Below are positions 41,576 to 52,547 of a DNA stretch of 64,000 bases, in pieces. Position numbers and translations under genes: made by a program. Position 1 is the stretch's first letter, and each line of letters begins with the position of its first letter. The notes under the pieces are model-generated. The model saw nothing but the letters and a program-made list of their open reading frames with translations. It was not told the DNA's origin and made no database searches. This stretch comes from Agapetus fuscipes (Eukaryota > Arthropoda > Insecta > Trichoptera > Glossosomatidae): positions 2,728,001 to 2,792,000 of the forward strand of contig OX637340.1 of the NCBI GenBank assembly GCA_951799405.1. Direction: 5' to 3'.

Positions 41576-42038
41576 TGTTACGAAATTAGGGTTCAATTGT
41601 CTTCAAATTAAAAATACACAGGTCTTCTTCAATAGTTATTTATTTTACACAGTTACAAAATTTATTTTCACACTACTTTCTCGATTATTCCACTTGGTTT
41701 TGGTTCACTGATCAGATGACTTCGATGTGTTTGTAAGTCTCTATGATACTGGCGCTCTGCAGGCCATTCCCACCCTTTATACTCTTTAGAGTAGTATGAT
41801 CTAGACCTAAAGTCGCTAGACGGTTCGAGCAATTATTACTTCTCGATGATTCACGTACTACCTAGACACAACCAAAATCCTACCTACAAATGTAATACAG
41901 TATTCCTATAATTATAACAAATACCTACTTAGCCTAGAGAATTCTTATAACTATAACTATCCATACTTATTTCAATATTTATATTTACATAACACTATAA
42001 CTACCCATACTTATTTCAATATTTATATTTACATAACA
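41576..42038 (-). repeat. 5' LTR of the Gypsy element
   Basis: Contains a TATA box TATAAAG (41775-41781, minus strand) as the likely promoter. It has the same terminal 44-bp tandem duplication as the 3' LTR and is flanked by GTAT at 42039-42042. Confidence 0.95.
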
Positions 42039-42200
42039 GTATAATATTTGTGAAACGTTATGCTTTAGTTTAAACGTAAATTCTATGCTTAACTAAACTT
42101 AACCAAAGCGCTTACAAAAAAAATGCCTAGAAATTAAAAACAGCATTTCTTGTGAACGTTTGAATTTGGATGCATTTTTTTTAAACGGAATGGTTGAGTC
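42039..42200. repeat. tandem repeat, right side of Gypsy insertion
   Basis: It continues the unit interrupted at 34889 and holds the start of the next unit near 42136. Confidence 0.65.
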
Positions 42201-42445
42201 TAAACGCGAGTGGTGATTGGCTGCCGAGCGGGCAATTGTTGCACCGGCCAGTGCATATACTTAACCCGAAAATGGGAAAAAACGGGAGATATTTTCACAA
42301 ATGCTGACGACAACAATAGCATTATTAAACCCTTTGTTGGCGGCGTATCCACGCATGACTGGTAAAATAAATCTGCGCTTCTCAAACTCTGATGCTGCAT
42401 TTCACACCAATAACCGGTAAAACGCAACGCAACTAAGCTACACAT

Positions 42446-42705
42446 ATCTAAATCTAAATCTAAGCTGCAAAGATATGCATCATTTGAGATTAATATTAAA
42501 TGCATTCCCACAAGCAGACACGCATAATTTCGCGCTCACACATGCCGCATGTGGACCTATAATATAAAAAAACCCAATCTCAAATGAACATATGCCCTGC
42601 AACTCTTGCCGACCTTCCCTGAAACAGGGGTGACTTTGGCAAAGTGAACCATTTTTTACAGTATGGGTGGTCAACGTCATACCAACCTTTCAGTCAAGGA
42701 ATACA
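42446..42705 (-). mobile_element. LINE-A tail
   Basis: AAATCTAAATCTAAGCTGCA to TTTCAGTCAAGGAA on the plus strand. CGCAACTAAGCTACACATAT just before it is a SINE T-B tail end. Confidence 0.85.
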
Positions 42706-42734
42706 AGCAATTAAATACATTCAAATAGTGTTTC

Positions 42735-43128
42735 ATATAATGTTTACAAATGCTGAATGCGTAGGTACTTACAAATTAAACTCCAACCCTCAAATGAACA
42801 TAAACCCTGCAACTTATGCCGACCTTCCCTGGAACAAGGGTGACATTGGCAAAGTGAACCATTTTTTATAGCATGAGTGAAGTCAGCCGTTTAAAAACCT
42901 ATAAGTCAAGGATCATATAAAACAAGTTACATTTTTTAAATCACAAATAATAATATGTATAAACATAAAAACGAATACGAATACAAAATTATAATCTAAA
43001 AAACCCTAGTCCTAGCCGCAAACATTACAGATCAACCGCCATTTCTTCCTGTCCTTACATACTTCTTTCATTTCATCCAGAGTCATAACCTTCTTCATTC
43101 AAGCTCTCCTTTTATTATGACTCTTATT
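42735..43128 (-). pseudogene. LINE-A fragment: RT end plus tail
   Basis: 43128-43018 (minus) encodes the LINE-A C-terminus (CCATTTCTTCCTGTCCTTAC on the plus strand). It is followed by the 3' tail at 42735-42915, which is 3'-truncated where the preceding copy begins. Confidence 0.8.
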
Positions 43129-43175
43129 CTTCTCTTGGGGATAAGTTGGACGTCGGTCTCTAAGGACAGAAAGAC

Positions 43176-43345
43176 CTGGGCTGGCAGTCTCATCACCACG
43201 GTAATGCTTACCTACCGAAAATCGTTAATACTTGTATGAAGACCTGTCCAAGATGGCCGCCAGTGAACAGCTGATTAGTCTTCATACCAATATTACAGAT
43301 ACTCTGTAGGTAAGAATTACCGTGGGGATGAGACTTTCAGCCCTG
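43176..43345. mobile_element. foldback MITE-F, short-armed copy
   Basis: Arms GGGCTGGCAGTCTCATCACC and its complement near 43325-43345 surround a CAAGATGGCCGCCAGTGAAC centre. Confidence 0.8.
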
Positions 43346-43473
43346 AAAGCGAATGATATAGGTGGCCAAGGCTTGATATAAAAACTGGAGCGCTATAGAT
43401 AAATAAAATCACATCTACATAGTATCATTTCTAGTAGGTACAGCAGATCCTGCAATAAAATCGCAGCGACTAG

Positions 43474-43520
43474 CCAACCGCTGATAATGCCCATCGTAGC
43501 AATGGGCGAAACTGTCCGGA
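43474..43520 (+). ncRNA. hammerhead-like motif (subfamily 2), damaged core
   Basis: CTGATAA (G to A change in the core), T, stem II GCCCAT/ATGGGC with loop CGTAGCA, GAA, ACTGT, C, then CGG pairing with CCG before the core. ACCACGGC follows on the plus strand, as in the 12.4 kb copy. Confidence 0.55.
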
Positions 43521-43524
43521 AAGA

Positions 43525-44395
43525 TTCAACCAGACCACGGCTACATAGCCCAAAAAAAGTGATTGTTGTGTCAACAAGAACCGGCCGTGAAAGCTTCAAT
43601 GTACAATTAAAATCACATCATTATTTATTTTGTGGACCACTTTTTATCTTTTGTGGACCACCGACCAGAGCAGACCTGTTGGACGGACAAGAGTCATGAC
43701 TGTAGCTCACCCACCTACCAAAAAACCCTGAGAGGCGGACATCCTTGCTCGCATTCCACCCTGAAGCGAACCGGTGGGTCTCAAACAACGGAGATTCGAC
43801 GCAAGTCGAGCCGACGTCGTTACACTGGAAATTTTGAGAACTCCTGTGTTTGTCAGGGGATGAAATAGCCAAATAAGCTGCTTAGAACAGAATAATATGA
43901 CAAAAATGTACCACCAGATTTTTGAATAGGAACGCTAATGCATTCATCGGTACCCAGGCAGCGTGAGAATGCCCGGTTTGCCTTAGTGGACCCTATACAA
44001 TACATAACCTCACTCGTTCATATCTCAGAAAGCCCAAATATAATACCACAGCTGACTGGGATTGCCATCTTGCTAGGACCTCGCCGGGACACTGTGAGAT
44101 GTGGATGTAGAAATCCATTAATTGTTAACCATCCGAATAGCTTTCAAATTTTCAGATAAAAAGTAAACGTATTCTGCCTCATTCATAAAAAAGTTTTAAT
44201 TTTTAAACCAGTATAAAGTCGGGTTTCCCATAGATACTTATAAGCTGGTTTATCTCCGGTTTTGGGTTCAACCAATCTAATGAATAAGACCGATTATGAT
44301 TTAGTTGGGGCTCCCTTTTAATTAAACTACAATTATTTAAAGTATTAAAATTAAAAATTAAAGATAATTTGAATAGGGTTACGGGGCGAGTAAAA
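43525..44395. other. unassigned
   Basis: A GC-richer stretch (43640-44120) with overlapping short frames on both strands. I recognise no protein or repeat. Confidence 0.35.
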
Positions 44396-44403
44396 TTTAT
44401 TAA

Positions 44404-44446
44404 TGTACGACCGGTTTCGGAAACAATGTTTCCATCATCAGGTACA
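44404..44446 (-). ncRNA. hammerhead ribozyme-like motif, best copy
   Basis: Minus strand: stem I TGTAC, core CTGATGA, T, stem II GGAAAC/GTTTCC with loop ATT, GAA, loopless stem III ACCGGT, C at the cleavage site, then GTACA closing stem I. All conserved core bases are present apart from one extra base before stem II, which several copies share. AATAAA follows within 12 bases. Confidence 0.75.
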
Positions 44447-44569
44447 AAATATTACGATCCCCCGTAACTATATAGAAATCCCTCGTAGCCATTTACAAAT
44501 TGTTTTTGATTTTTAATTTTAATATTTTAAATATGAAAGGTTATAAAGTGAATGCCTCATCAATTAATG

Positions 44570-44800
44570 ATACAATTATTTATTTCAACAGAATTTATTT
44601 TACACGGTTTGGCTCACAATTTACAACAATTGACAATCACTTCTTATTATTGGTCTTTCACGACAAAATGCTTGAAGCGACTATTCTACTGATGCCTTAT
44701 TGCAGTCCCTTTATATAGGTACAAAAGAGATCTTTCTTGCATATTACAGATTATTCGATCTCCCGCTCATACCAGACCGTCGTTTATATACCTTACAACT
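44570..44800. repeat. possible solo-LTR relic
   Basis: Partner of 12640-12850: ATTTATTTTACACGGTTTGG and TTTATATAGGTACAAAAGAG, then CATACCAGACCG. Confidence 0.3.
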
Positions 44801-44809
44801 ACTAAATAC

Positions 44810-44960
44810 ACCATTTATATTTTCAATTTTTCTCTTCGCTAGGTTGAAAAATTCATAAACCTTTACCAATAACCGGTCACCTAAGGCCCATACAGCCTTA
44901 CAGCAACTTGGTCTTGCTTGAGAATTGGCGCTTTGTAGCGACGACCAAGCTCGTAAAAAG
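44810..44960 (+). mobile_element. SINE H1 body, first half of heterodimer
   Basis: Head truncated. Body AAACCTTTACCAATAACCGG and GCGCTTTGTAGCGACGACCA runs straight into H2 at 44962. Confidence 0.8.
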
Positions 44961-44961
44961 T

Positions 44962-45285
44962 CCGGTCGATAGCTCAGTTGGTAGAATGCTTGTATTCTAT
45001 ACTGAGAGCAAGGGTTCGATCCCCACCGAGGGTATCAGAAATGATTTCCCGTTTCGGTGTTCATTACAAGCCCAAAATACCGTCAAGGTTTAACCAGCCT
45101 TCACAAGAAATGAGAACCAGCCCCTCGGGAGCTGGGAAACCCCCACTTCAACTAAAGTGGTTGGTGTGAGGCCGGCCCCCTTACCCATAAAAATAAATAG
45201 GTCCAGAATTGCCACATGCGACCCCTTCGGGGATAATGCAGGCAAGAAGTTACACTATATGTGTAGCTTAGTTGCGTTGCGTTTG
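44962..45285 (+). mobile_element. SINE H2/T-B, second half of heterodimer
   Basis: CGGTCGATAGCTCAGTTGGT and GGGTTCGATCCCCACCGAGG to ACACTATATGTGTAGCTTAG; complete. Confidence 0.9.
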
Positions 45286-45289
45286 CGAC

Positions 45290-45745
45290 CAAAAATGAAT
45301 CTTATCGCGATGTTAAAATGACGAGAAGTTCCATAACGGTGACAGTTCTGAAATTTTAGAAACGGATGGTAACCCTACGCGAGACCATCACAAAGGATTG
45401 AACGAAGGGTTGCGATGTCCCAATACATTCGATTTCCACGAATTCACCAAAAACTGCCCTCGATTGTGAATGCGGGTTATTGTGTGCCTTTTCATTTGAC
45501 GTATCATCTGACTACCCCATGAATATGACACCCGTAATGCGTACCTACTTAAAATTCATACAATTTGGACTAATAAAAATGTATACGCAGATTTGAATCA
45601 CTTCATAGTTTGTTGGTATATGTGGAGCGCAGATGTTTTCTCTTAAAATGTACTGAAGTTATAAAATGTGACTGGATTAAAGCAATCTAGGACGTTTTCA
45701 AAAATGAGATCGAAACCCAGAAAATGTTATATTCTTTTGTTTTAA
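45290..45745. other. unassigned
   Basis: No gene or element recognised. Confidence 0.4.
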
Positions 45746-45747
45746 AT

Positions 45748-46030
45748 AGATTTGTGAAGAAGAATGCAATTCACCCACCTATTCTGCCTGGCCAGAAACA
45801 GGTACTAATATAATCAATTAATAATTTCAAGTAATAATTTTATTTAAATAAATTATTAATTAATAATTACCCAATAACATCTGTTGAAACTAGGGTCAAA
45901 GTTATGGTCAAATGACCCAGGCGGGGATCGAACCAACGTTGTTGTATTCTAAACACGCTAGAAAGATCTAGATCAGCCAGCTAGATCAGCCCACTTGGCT
46001 CCCTCGTCTATAACACCGACGTTCTTATTC
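45748..46030 (-). mobile_element. tRNA-derived SINE, head H3
   Basis: Plus strand TATTCTGCCTGGCCAGAAAC (3' block) to GGGGATCGAACCAACGTTGT (B box). The head contains a short duplication of GATCTAGATCAGCC-like sequence. Confidence 0.85.
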
Positions 46031-46104
46031 TATTATAATGTTACAAATAAGTCGCATATAACCAATGTGGCAAACTAGGTTTTGTTTCTTTAAATGAGTA
46101 ACGT

Positions 46105-46165
46105 TGGGATGAGGCTGACGTCCCATAGTGTAAAAATTGGCCAATGTCATAAGCGTGCAACTTCT
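46105..46165 (+). mobile_element. LINE-A tail fragment, degenerate
   Basis: GGGATGAGGCTGACGTCCCA, then TGTAAAAATTGGCCAATGTC. Confidence 0.5.
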
Positions 46166-46454
46166 GACGGTGTGTGAAACCTATTTGTTTTTACAAGAAA
46201 GGACAACATAAAATGTTTCGGCACGTAGGACCCCCGCAAATCTAAATTATTTCAGACCACATATTATCGCATTTATATCTTATCTTGAGTGCAGATACCT
46301 CTCATGAAAATACAGAATTAAACCGCTTCAGATAAGATAACGTCGTTTTCATTTTTTTTTATCATTATTTCATGAAATCTGTTGATATTATATTTTTGAA
46401 TTATTAATGCAAGGTTAATGTTCTAGGATTTTTTTAAATTAACGTGTGGATGGA

Positions 46455-46960
46455 TCAAATTCTGAATTGGCGAGTGAATGGGATATCCAGAGTAATAAAA
46501 TAATAAAAGGAGAGCTTGTATGAAGAAGGTTATGGCTCTGGATGAAATGAAAGAAGTATGTAAGGACAGAAGGAGATGGCGGTTGATCTGTAATGTTGGC
46601 GGCTAGGACTAGGGTTTTAAATTAGAATTTTTTTATTCTGTATTTGTTTTGATGTTTATACATATCATGATTTGTGATTTAAAAAAAATGAATTTGTTGT
46701 AAATGTTCCTTGACTTATAGTTGGTATGCGGCTGACGACCCATGCTGTCGAAAATGTTTCACTTTGCCAATGTCCCCCCTGTTTCAGGGAAGATCGGCGA
46801 GAGTTGCAGGGTGTATATTCATTTGAGATTTGAGTTTTTATGTTGTAGATTCACATGCGGCATGTACAAGCGCGAACTTGGACGTGTCTGCTTGTGAAAA
46901 TGCATATAATGTGAATCCTTAGTGTTACATATCTTTGGAACTTAGATTAGATTAGATTAG
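46455..46960 (+). pseudogene. LINE-A fragment: RT end plus tail
   Basis: The plus strand encodes NGISRVIK-like residues, then MKKVMALDEMKEVCKDRRRW, then a stop. The 3' tail follows at 46710-46960, ending TTAGATTAGATTAGAAT. Confidence 0.85.
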
Positions 46961-47024
46961 AATTATGAATTGATAATGTTAATGCCTGTTGAGTTGTCGT
47001 ATATTGGATATTGTCGAAGACCAT

Positions 47025-47140
47025 ACGCTTTGTAGCGACGACCAAGCTCGTAAACAACACCTCTGCGGCACTACAACAAGTGTCATAGACCCCTAGAGTC
47101 TCTGAAATTTAGGGAGTTTTCCATACAGGATTTTCTTTAA
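47025..47140 (+). mobile_element. SINE H1 end with tail T2
   Basis: TTTGTAGCGACGACCAAGCT, then CGGCACTACAACAAGTGTCA, then GACCCCTAGAGTCTCTG. A piece of an H3 3' end (AGATGAATTGCATTCCTCTT) follows at 47150-47205. Confidence 0.75.
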
Positions 47141-47338
47141 AAAAAACCTGTTTGTGGTCGAGCACAATAGGTAGATGAATTGCATTCCTCTTCACAAATG
47201 TTTTAAAAAAACGTGGGTGTGACAGCTTATTTGGCACAAGTGAAGCAGGGTCATAATATAATGTAAACATAAGTAGAAAACAGAATTCTGCAATATATTA
47301 CTTCTTTGGTTTTACTTTGCTAGAAGCTTCACACAAAT

Positions 47339-47590
47339 CGCACGTTTAATAATAAAGAGCAAAAACTCAAAAAACAAGAATGCTGGGAAATCACGTTTGA
47401 AGTTCAGACAACCAGTACAACTTGTATGGGATGAAAAAGGCGTCCGATGTTTTATCTCGGTCATATTCGTCCAAATTGAACGGCTGTCGCATAGTAGGTA
47501 CCTAATTCTTCTCGCATTGTTCTTGCGTTTTATTACAAAATCTCGATTTTCCGAATTTTTGAGTTATTGCTCTTTATTATTAAGCGTGCG
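47339..47590. mobile_element. MITE-S copy 2, 4-bp TSD AAAT
   Basis: Ends CGCACGTTTAATAATAAAGA and TTATTAAGCGTGCG; AAAT duplicated at 47335-47338 and 47591-47594. It is inverted relative to 12074-12320. Confidence 0.85.
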
Positions 47591-47599
47591 AAATGTCTT

Positions 47600-47940
47600 G
47601 TTTATTTCAGTATGTGTAAACTCAGCATTCACTTTGAAGGATAATGTTGAAAATGCCGTGGGAAAATCTAGAATCCTTCTGTGGTGTTGTTCGTACAAGA
47701 AAAAAAAGATTCGCTAGATTACCACATCTGGTTACACTACATTATGGTGCTTGGTAGAAAAAAACACAAACAGTTGCTTGCGTAGATGTGCCATGCGCGA
47801 ACCAGATGTATCGAAAACAAAGATATGGTAGTAAACTTTACAAATACATCTCATGGCAATTGCAAAAAAAAACAGTATTTTTTTTGTACTTCATTTTTAC
47901 TTTTAGTACTTCATTGGTTGGTAGGTGATCCACAGACTAA
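47600..47940. other. unassigned
   Basis: AT-rich; nothing recognised. Confidence 0.4.
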
Positions 47941-47949
47941 ATGCCGGAC

Positions 47950-48070
47950 TTAATCTATAATCGACGTTGCAAAGATGTTTTAACATTTAAAGCTCATATC
48001 AAATGCATGCCCACAAACAGACACGTGTAGTTCGCACTTACAAATGCTGAATGTGTACATTAGTACATAC
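47950..48070 (-). mobile_element. LINE-A tail, 3' half
   Basis: TAATCGACGTTGCAAAGATG to AATGCTGAATGTGTACATTA on the plus strand. Confidence 0.7.
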
Positions 48071-48074
48071 AATG

Positions 48075-48410
48075 TTATCTTCTTTTATTTGGATCCCTCT
48101 GTTGACGACGTGCAACTTGTGATGCAGTTGAAGAGACAAGACACGTCTCTTCACGCTTGAGAATTAACATGTAATAATAATCTCTCCTCAATTTATCAAA
48201 TTTGTACTTTTAATAATTTCATAAATACCTACATACTTTTTTTTTAACTTTATTCAGCAATACAGGAAAATACATTTAACATAAAATAATATTAAAAATA
48301 TACTATTCTTGTGGTATTTTTTCAATTACATTGTTGTACTTAATTGGGATTTGATGGAAGCTTGAATGGAAGCTGACCCTTTTAGGAAAAAACACAAGTA
48401 ATCTGTAGTG
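48075..48410. other. unassigned
   Basis: AT-rich; TTTTTTTTTAACTTTATTCA at about 48238 may be a retroelement tail. Nothing else recognised. Confidence 0.35.
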
Positions 48411-48414
48411 AAAC

Positions 48415-48592
48415 TAAACAACGAATCTAAACTATAGTGCAACTTCTTAGCGCGTTGTCCCCAAAAGGCTCGCATGTCAAGTGTGGAACCTATTTATTTT
48501 CGCCAAACCACTTTTTTTTGTGCTTCGCCGGGAATCGAACCCATGTTTTCCGATAACAAGGCAAAAGCGTTAGCCGCTAGACTATAGACTCT
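48415..48592 (-). mobile_element. SINE: H1-like head joined to tail T-B
   Basis: Minus strand: TAGTCTAGCGGCTAACGC head with B box GGGTTCGATTCCCGGCG, then AAAATAAATAGGTTCC, GCGAGCCTTTTGGGGACAA and AAGAAGTTGCACTATAG. The head is H1-like while the tail is the one used by H2 SINEs. Confidence 0.7.
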
Positions 48593-48599
48593 GAAGTGT

Positions 48600-48940
48600 A
48601 CCATTCTTTAAATATAGTAGTGGCAAAATAAATCATTTCAAAATATGTTGACTTATTCCCACAAAATGTATTTATAGAAACGTAATCTGGGACATTCCGA
48701 TATCACTAACGACTTTTGTTCGTGTGAGAGCCGCCACAAAGCGATAACCGACGTTCCTTACATTTGAACCGCTTGATCTGGCTCGTCAATAGTGCATCGA
48801 CGGACCACTATCAAAATGATAACGATTATTACAGTAGAACCTCGATTTTCCGAGTTCTCCATTAACCAAGCTTTCTACTCCCTGCGTAGCGGCGCGGCGT
48901 AAGCGAGTTGAATAAAAATGAGCTAAAATAATACATAAAT
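48600..48940. other. unassigned
   Basis: No gene or element recognised. Confidence 0.4.
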
Positions 48941-48942
48941 GA

Positions 48943-49225
48943 CGGGTCCCTAGTCTAGTGGTTAAAACACCTGTGACTCGTAAATGGAAGGTTGTGGATT
49001 TGAATCCCGGCGGAGCATAAAGGATATACCATTCGTATTTTCAAATATGCTCTTTGCTGGGTGAAAAATTCATATACCTTTACCAAAAACCGGCCATCCT
49101 TACAGCGACTGGATCTTGCTTGAGATTTGGCGCTTTCTACAGCGACGACCAAGCTTGCAGAGGTCTCTTGAGATGTGATATACACAAAAACAGCGCTTAC
49201 CAAATAAATCATCCTAATATTATTA
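48943..49225 (+). mobile_element. tRNA-derived SINE, H1 with tail T3, full length
   Basis: GTCTAGTGGTTAAAACACCT, B box GGATTTGAATCCCGGCGG, body ACCTTTACCAAAAACCGGCC, tail GATGTGATATACACAAAAAC, end TATTATTATTAT. This is the reference full-length H1/T3 copy. Confidence 0.88.
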
Positions 49226-49361
49226 TTATTATAAATATAACGACTCGGTGTTTAGATCGCTGCGGGCAGCGCAATCAAGAGAAAACTGGAGAAGAGCGGT
49301 TGCTTCCACACGGATCACAACCTTCAGCAATGAGGAACAAGATTAAGAAGAAGAAGATTAA

Positions 49362-49470
49362 TTTGGTGAGCGCTGTTTTTCTATGAATCACATCTCAAGA
49401 GCCCTCAGCAAGCATTATAGTCGCTAAAGAAAGCCCCATATTTTACTCAGTTACTCTAAGGCTGGATGTT
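49362..49470 (-). mobile_element. SINE tail T3 and partial body, diverged
   Basis: TTTGGTGAGCGCTGTTTTTC, then CATCTCAAGAGCCCTCAGCA on the plus strand. Confidence 0.6.
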
Positions 49471-49474
49471 GGAC

Positions 49475-50400
49475 TGTCGGTAATTGCAAATTAATTTTGT
49501 ACATTTAATGTTTTTTTATGTAAGAACTCACAACTTTCGGTTTACAAGTCTATAGCGTTTACTACTAGAGTATAGACCGGTCGAAGTTCCGATGAAGAAA
49601 CCGATTTCAGAAATAGAAGGATTTTAAAGGAAAGATAATTTCTAATTCGGATTTTTTATCTGCATTTAAAACAGCTTTACCTTAGATACGTGTAGCAGCA
49701 AAAAACTCAAATCGTAATCAAATGCCAATTAACATTTTCTTCATGAATTTCTAATAGTGGATCTACATATTTACTTTCGTACGTGTTGCGTTGTATCTAA
49801 ATGAGACGTAAAGAATAAACTAACAAAATGTGATTTGATTGATCATTATATTTTATATAGTCCGTCGTATCCGTACTTTTGATAATACGAGGTAGACTCG
49901 TTGCATAACATCTCGGATAATCGACGCTCTACTATATTTACTTAACACATTTTTTCAAGTTTTGAAAAGCATGATAAATACATAATTGTTGAATTTACTG
50001 ATAAATTACTCTTGTATATTTTCCAAAATGTCGGCGGTTCGTTGACCTCTTCAAGTACACGGCACCTATTTACTTAGTCAAGTGTGATGATGATGATTCT
50101 TGGCTACAGAACAACGGCGCAGTTGATCCGAGGAAGCAATCATTCAGCTTAAACACTGACAACACAATTAGCCACCGAAGGTTTGAAAATTACATTTTTT
50201 TGTTCATTGAGCGTTTGAACAATAAAATACCGAGGATATTGACTTTTTTGTGACGCCTATTTCTTCTTCTTCTTTAATCACTTTGTTTTGTCTTTATTCA
50301 GTTACATTATTAGATTTTTCGTTTTTCTTTTTATCTGTAATATTTCATACGCCTCGTCACGTATTGCACCCCCCGCATGACTCCCTGTAATAAAAGTTTT
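49475..50400. other. unassigned
   Basis: AT-rich, no long frames; nothing recognised. Confidence 0.4.
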
Positions 50401-50404
50401 TTTT

Positions 50405-50985
50405 TTAAGAACTCCTGTGCGGGAGACTCCCTAGATTTCAGAGACTCTAGGGGTCTATGACACTTGTTGTAGTGCCTGAGAGGTGTTTACGAACTTGGTC
50501 GTCGCTACAGAGCGCCAATACTTCAGCATTTCGCTGCCTTAGTTCTTGTTTATCGTATACGCCATTGAGAAAATTTAAGATGAGCAATGTTTGTGTGTGT
50601 ACTGGACCAATGTGTATGATGAAAACAGGAAATTTATTTAAAAAATATATAAAAAAACTCTCACATTATCGAGTTTTACGGTTTTTCTTAGCTCAGATTG
50701 TGTAGAATTTGATTCATAATGCAACTGCATGAAAAAGTCATATTTGACAAGATTGGCGTATACGATAAACAAGAACTGAGGGAGCGATTTGTAAAGCTAA
50801 ATGGACCTTAAGTGACAAGTCTTTGGTAAAGGTTTCATGAATTTTTCATCCCAGCGAAGAGCGTATTTGAAAATATAATTTTTTTATTTTTTTTTTACAC
50901 TCCGTTGGGATTCGAACCCACAACCTTCCATTTACGAGTCGGAAGTGTGAACCACTAGACTGCGGACCGGACCTGTACACCTGTA
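50405..50985 (-). mobile_element. SINE H1 with tail T2, split by a MITE
   Basis: Tail T2 and lower body (50405-50531) and the upper body with head (50791-50985; B box GGGATTCGAACCCACAACC on the plus strand) are separated by the 255-bp element at 50532-50786. Confidence 0.85.
50532..50786. mobile_element. MITE-T nested in SINE, 4-bp TSD ATTT
   Basis: 33-bp inverted ends (CGCTGCCTTAGTTCTTGTTT left; AAACAAGAACTGAGGGAGCG right) with ATTT duplicated at 50528-50531 and 50787-50790. The host SINE consensus gives the empty site. Confidence 0.88.
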
Positions 50986-50989
50986 AAAT

Positions 50990-51570
50990 ATAAAAAAAGT
51001 TCGCACTACCTCACAGTCCACCTATTTGACTTTCAAAAGTTGGCGTGGCCAGTTGTCCATAAACCACCCTAGCACTCTCCCCCACCCCCTTCAACATCTC
51101 CGATGGTAATCCAGTAATTTATAAGCCAAGTATGTTCTGCAAGGGTAGTTGCGTGAAAAAAAAAACCGAACCCACACGGGTTTTGGCCCACCCCATACCT
51201 TAATGTCATCGTACGTGTCTACGCTGGAAAAACTTGAGACTTCAGACTTGACTTGCCACCATAAACAGACACCTTTGAATTCAGATCCCCTGTGAATGCT
51301 GTGGGGTTTAAGAGAGATTTTAGAGTTTACCATTTTTATGCAGATTTTGTAAATCTACGATATATTCGGATCAAATTTTATTGGTTTAGGTCTGGATCTG
51401 GGATGCGGTTTCATATTTTGTTCGAAGTTGTATCAGATATTTATCTTTCAACTATGTATCGGATGACAGACATAAATTATGTATGTCCATTTACCAAAAA
51501 AATGGATTTGGAATGGCTCAAATCCATTTATTTTATTTTAAAAAAACTTGATGTCTCTTGATCATTTTGC
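50990..51570. other. unassigned
   Basis: Two short opposite frames meet at 51292-51333; no motif was recognised. Confidence 0.35.
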
Positions 51571-51574
51571 ATCT

Positions 51575-51830
51575 AATCTAATCTAAGTTGCAACGATATA
51601 TTACATCGGGGATTCGCATTATATACATTCTCATAAGCAGACACGTACAAGTTCGCCCTTGCACATGCCGCATGTGAACTTACAACATAAAACCCAAATC
51701 TCAAATGGACATACACCCTGCAACTATTGCCGTTCTTCCCTGAAACAGCGGTGACATTGGCAAAGTGAAACATTTTTACAGCATGGGTGTTCAGCCGCAT
51801 AGGTACCAACCTATAAGGCAAGGAACATAC
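51575..51830 (-). mobile_element. LINE-A tail
   Basis: ATCTAATCTAATCTAAGTTG (microsatellite end) to CAACCTATAAGGCAAGGAAC on the plus strand. Confidence 0.88.
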
Positions 51831-51834
51831 ACAA

Positions 51835-52545
51835 CAATATACGAGTATATGCTCAATATGCAACAATATAAATGCATTTCTCCAATAAATTAGTATTCTC
51901 GATTATGGATTTACATTAAAGAAAACAATAGTACCTGCATCTTTCTAAACATATTTTTTAGAATCATCAGAAGCTTCCTTTTAAAAATAAAACTCGAACT
52001 TATTATTATTATCCGATTAAAAATTTTCACCTAACAAATCTGTCATCTTAGCATGAAAAAAATATCCTACCATCATGATTTTATATTTTACTAAAATTCG
52101 TACATTTAAAATGCACGCACTTAAATTTTCATTGAAATGATTAACTCAACAGATAAATATGTCGGCAGAGAAATTTACAAATCCATTATTTTTTAAATAT
52201 CTCAGATGTGTGACCTCGTTTGCATGATCTCCAAAAGGGTACAGGACCTTAGGTCACCGCTTTTGAGAGAAAGTATATATTTGTGCGCAATTATTTGCCC
52301 AACACTTCCACCACGGTACTAAAATCTGCGTGTCACACAACAAGTGCAGCAGAGGAATGCAATTCCCGAAATAAACACCTTTATAATAAATTTCATCTTA
52401 ATCACATTCGTTAACATTTTATATTGCCAATACTCTTAATCAATTGTTGTTTTTTATTTCACGCAAATGCCTTCCGCCACTTTTAAAATGCATAGTTTTG
52501 TGTGCGCGTTCATGTGTTGTTAACCCTTCTGACTCATACAATACA
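51835..52545. other. unassigned
   Basis: AT-rich; nothing recognised. Confidence 0.4.
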
Positions 52546-52547
52546 TA

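Larger units (their letters stand above)
34890..42038 (-). mobile_element. intact Ty3/Gypsy LTR retrotransposon
   Basis: 7149 bp with 463-bp LTRs (TGTTA...TAACA ends) that appear identical on visual comparison, a GTAT target duplication, an 18-nt primer binding site, a 662-bp leader, overlapping gag and pol frames, and a polypurine tract abutting the 3' LTR. There is no env frame. Both frames are open end to end, so the copy is very young and may be mobile. RT, RNase H, integrase with D59xD35xE spacing and GPY/F identify Ty3/Gypsy; the similarity looks closest to 412-type elements, but the clade is not established. Confidence 0.95.
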
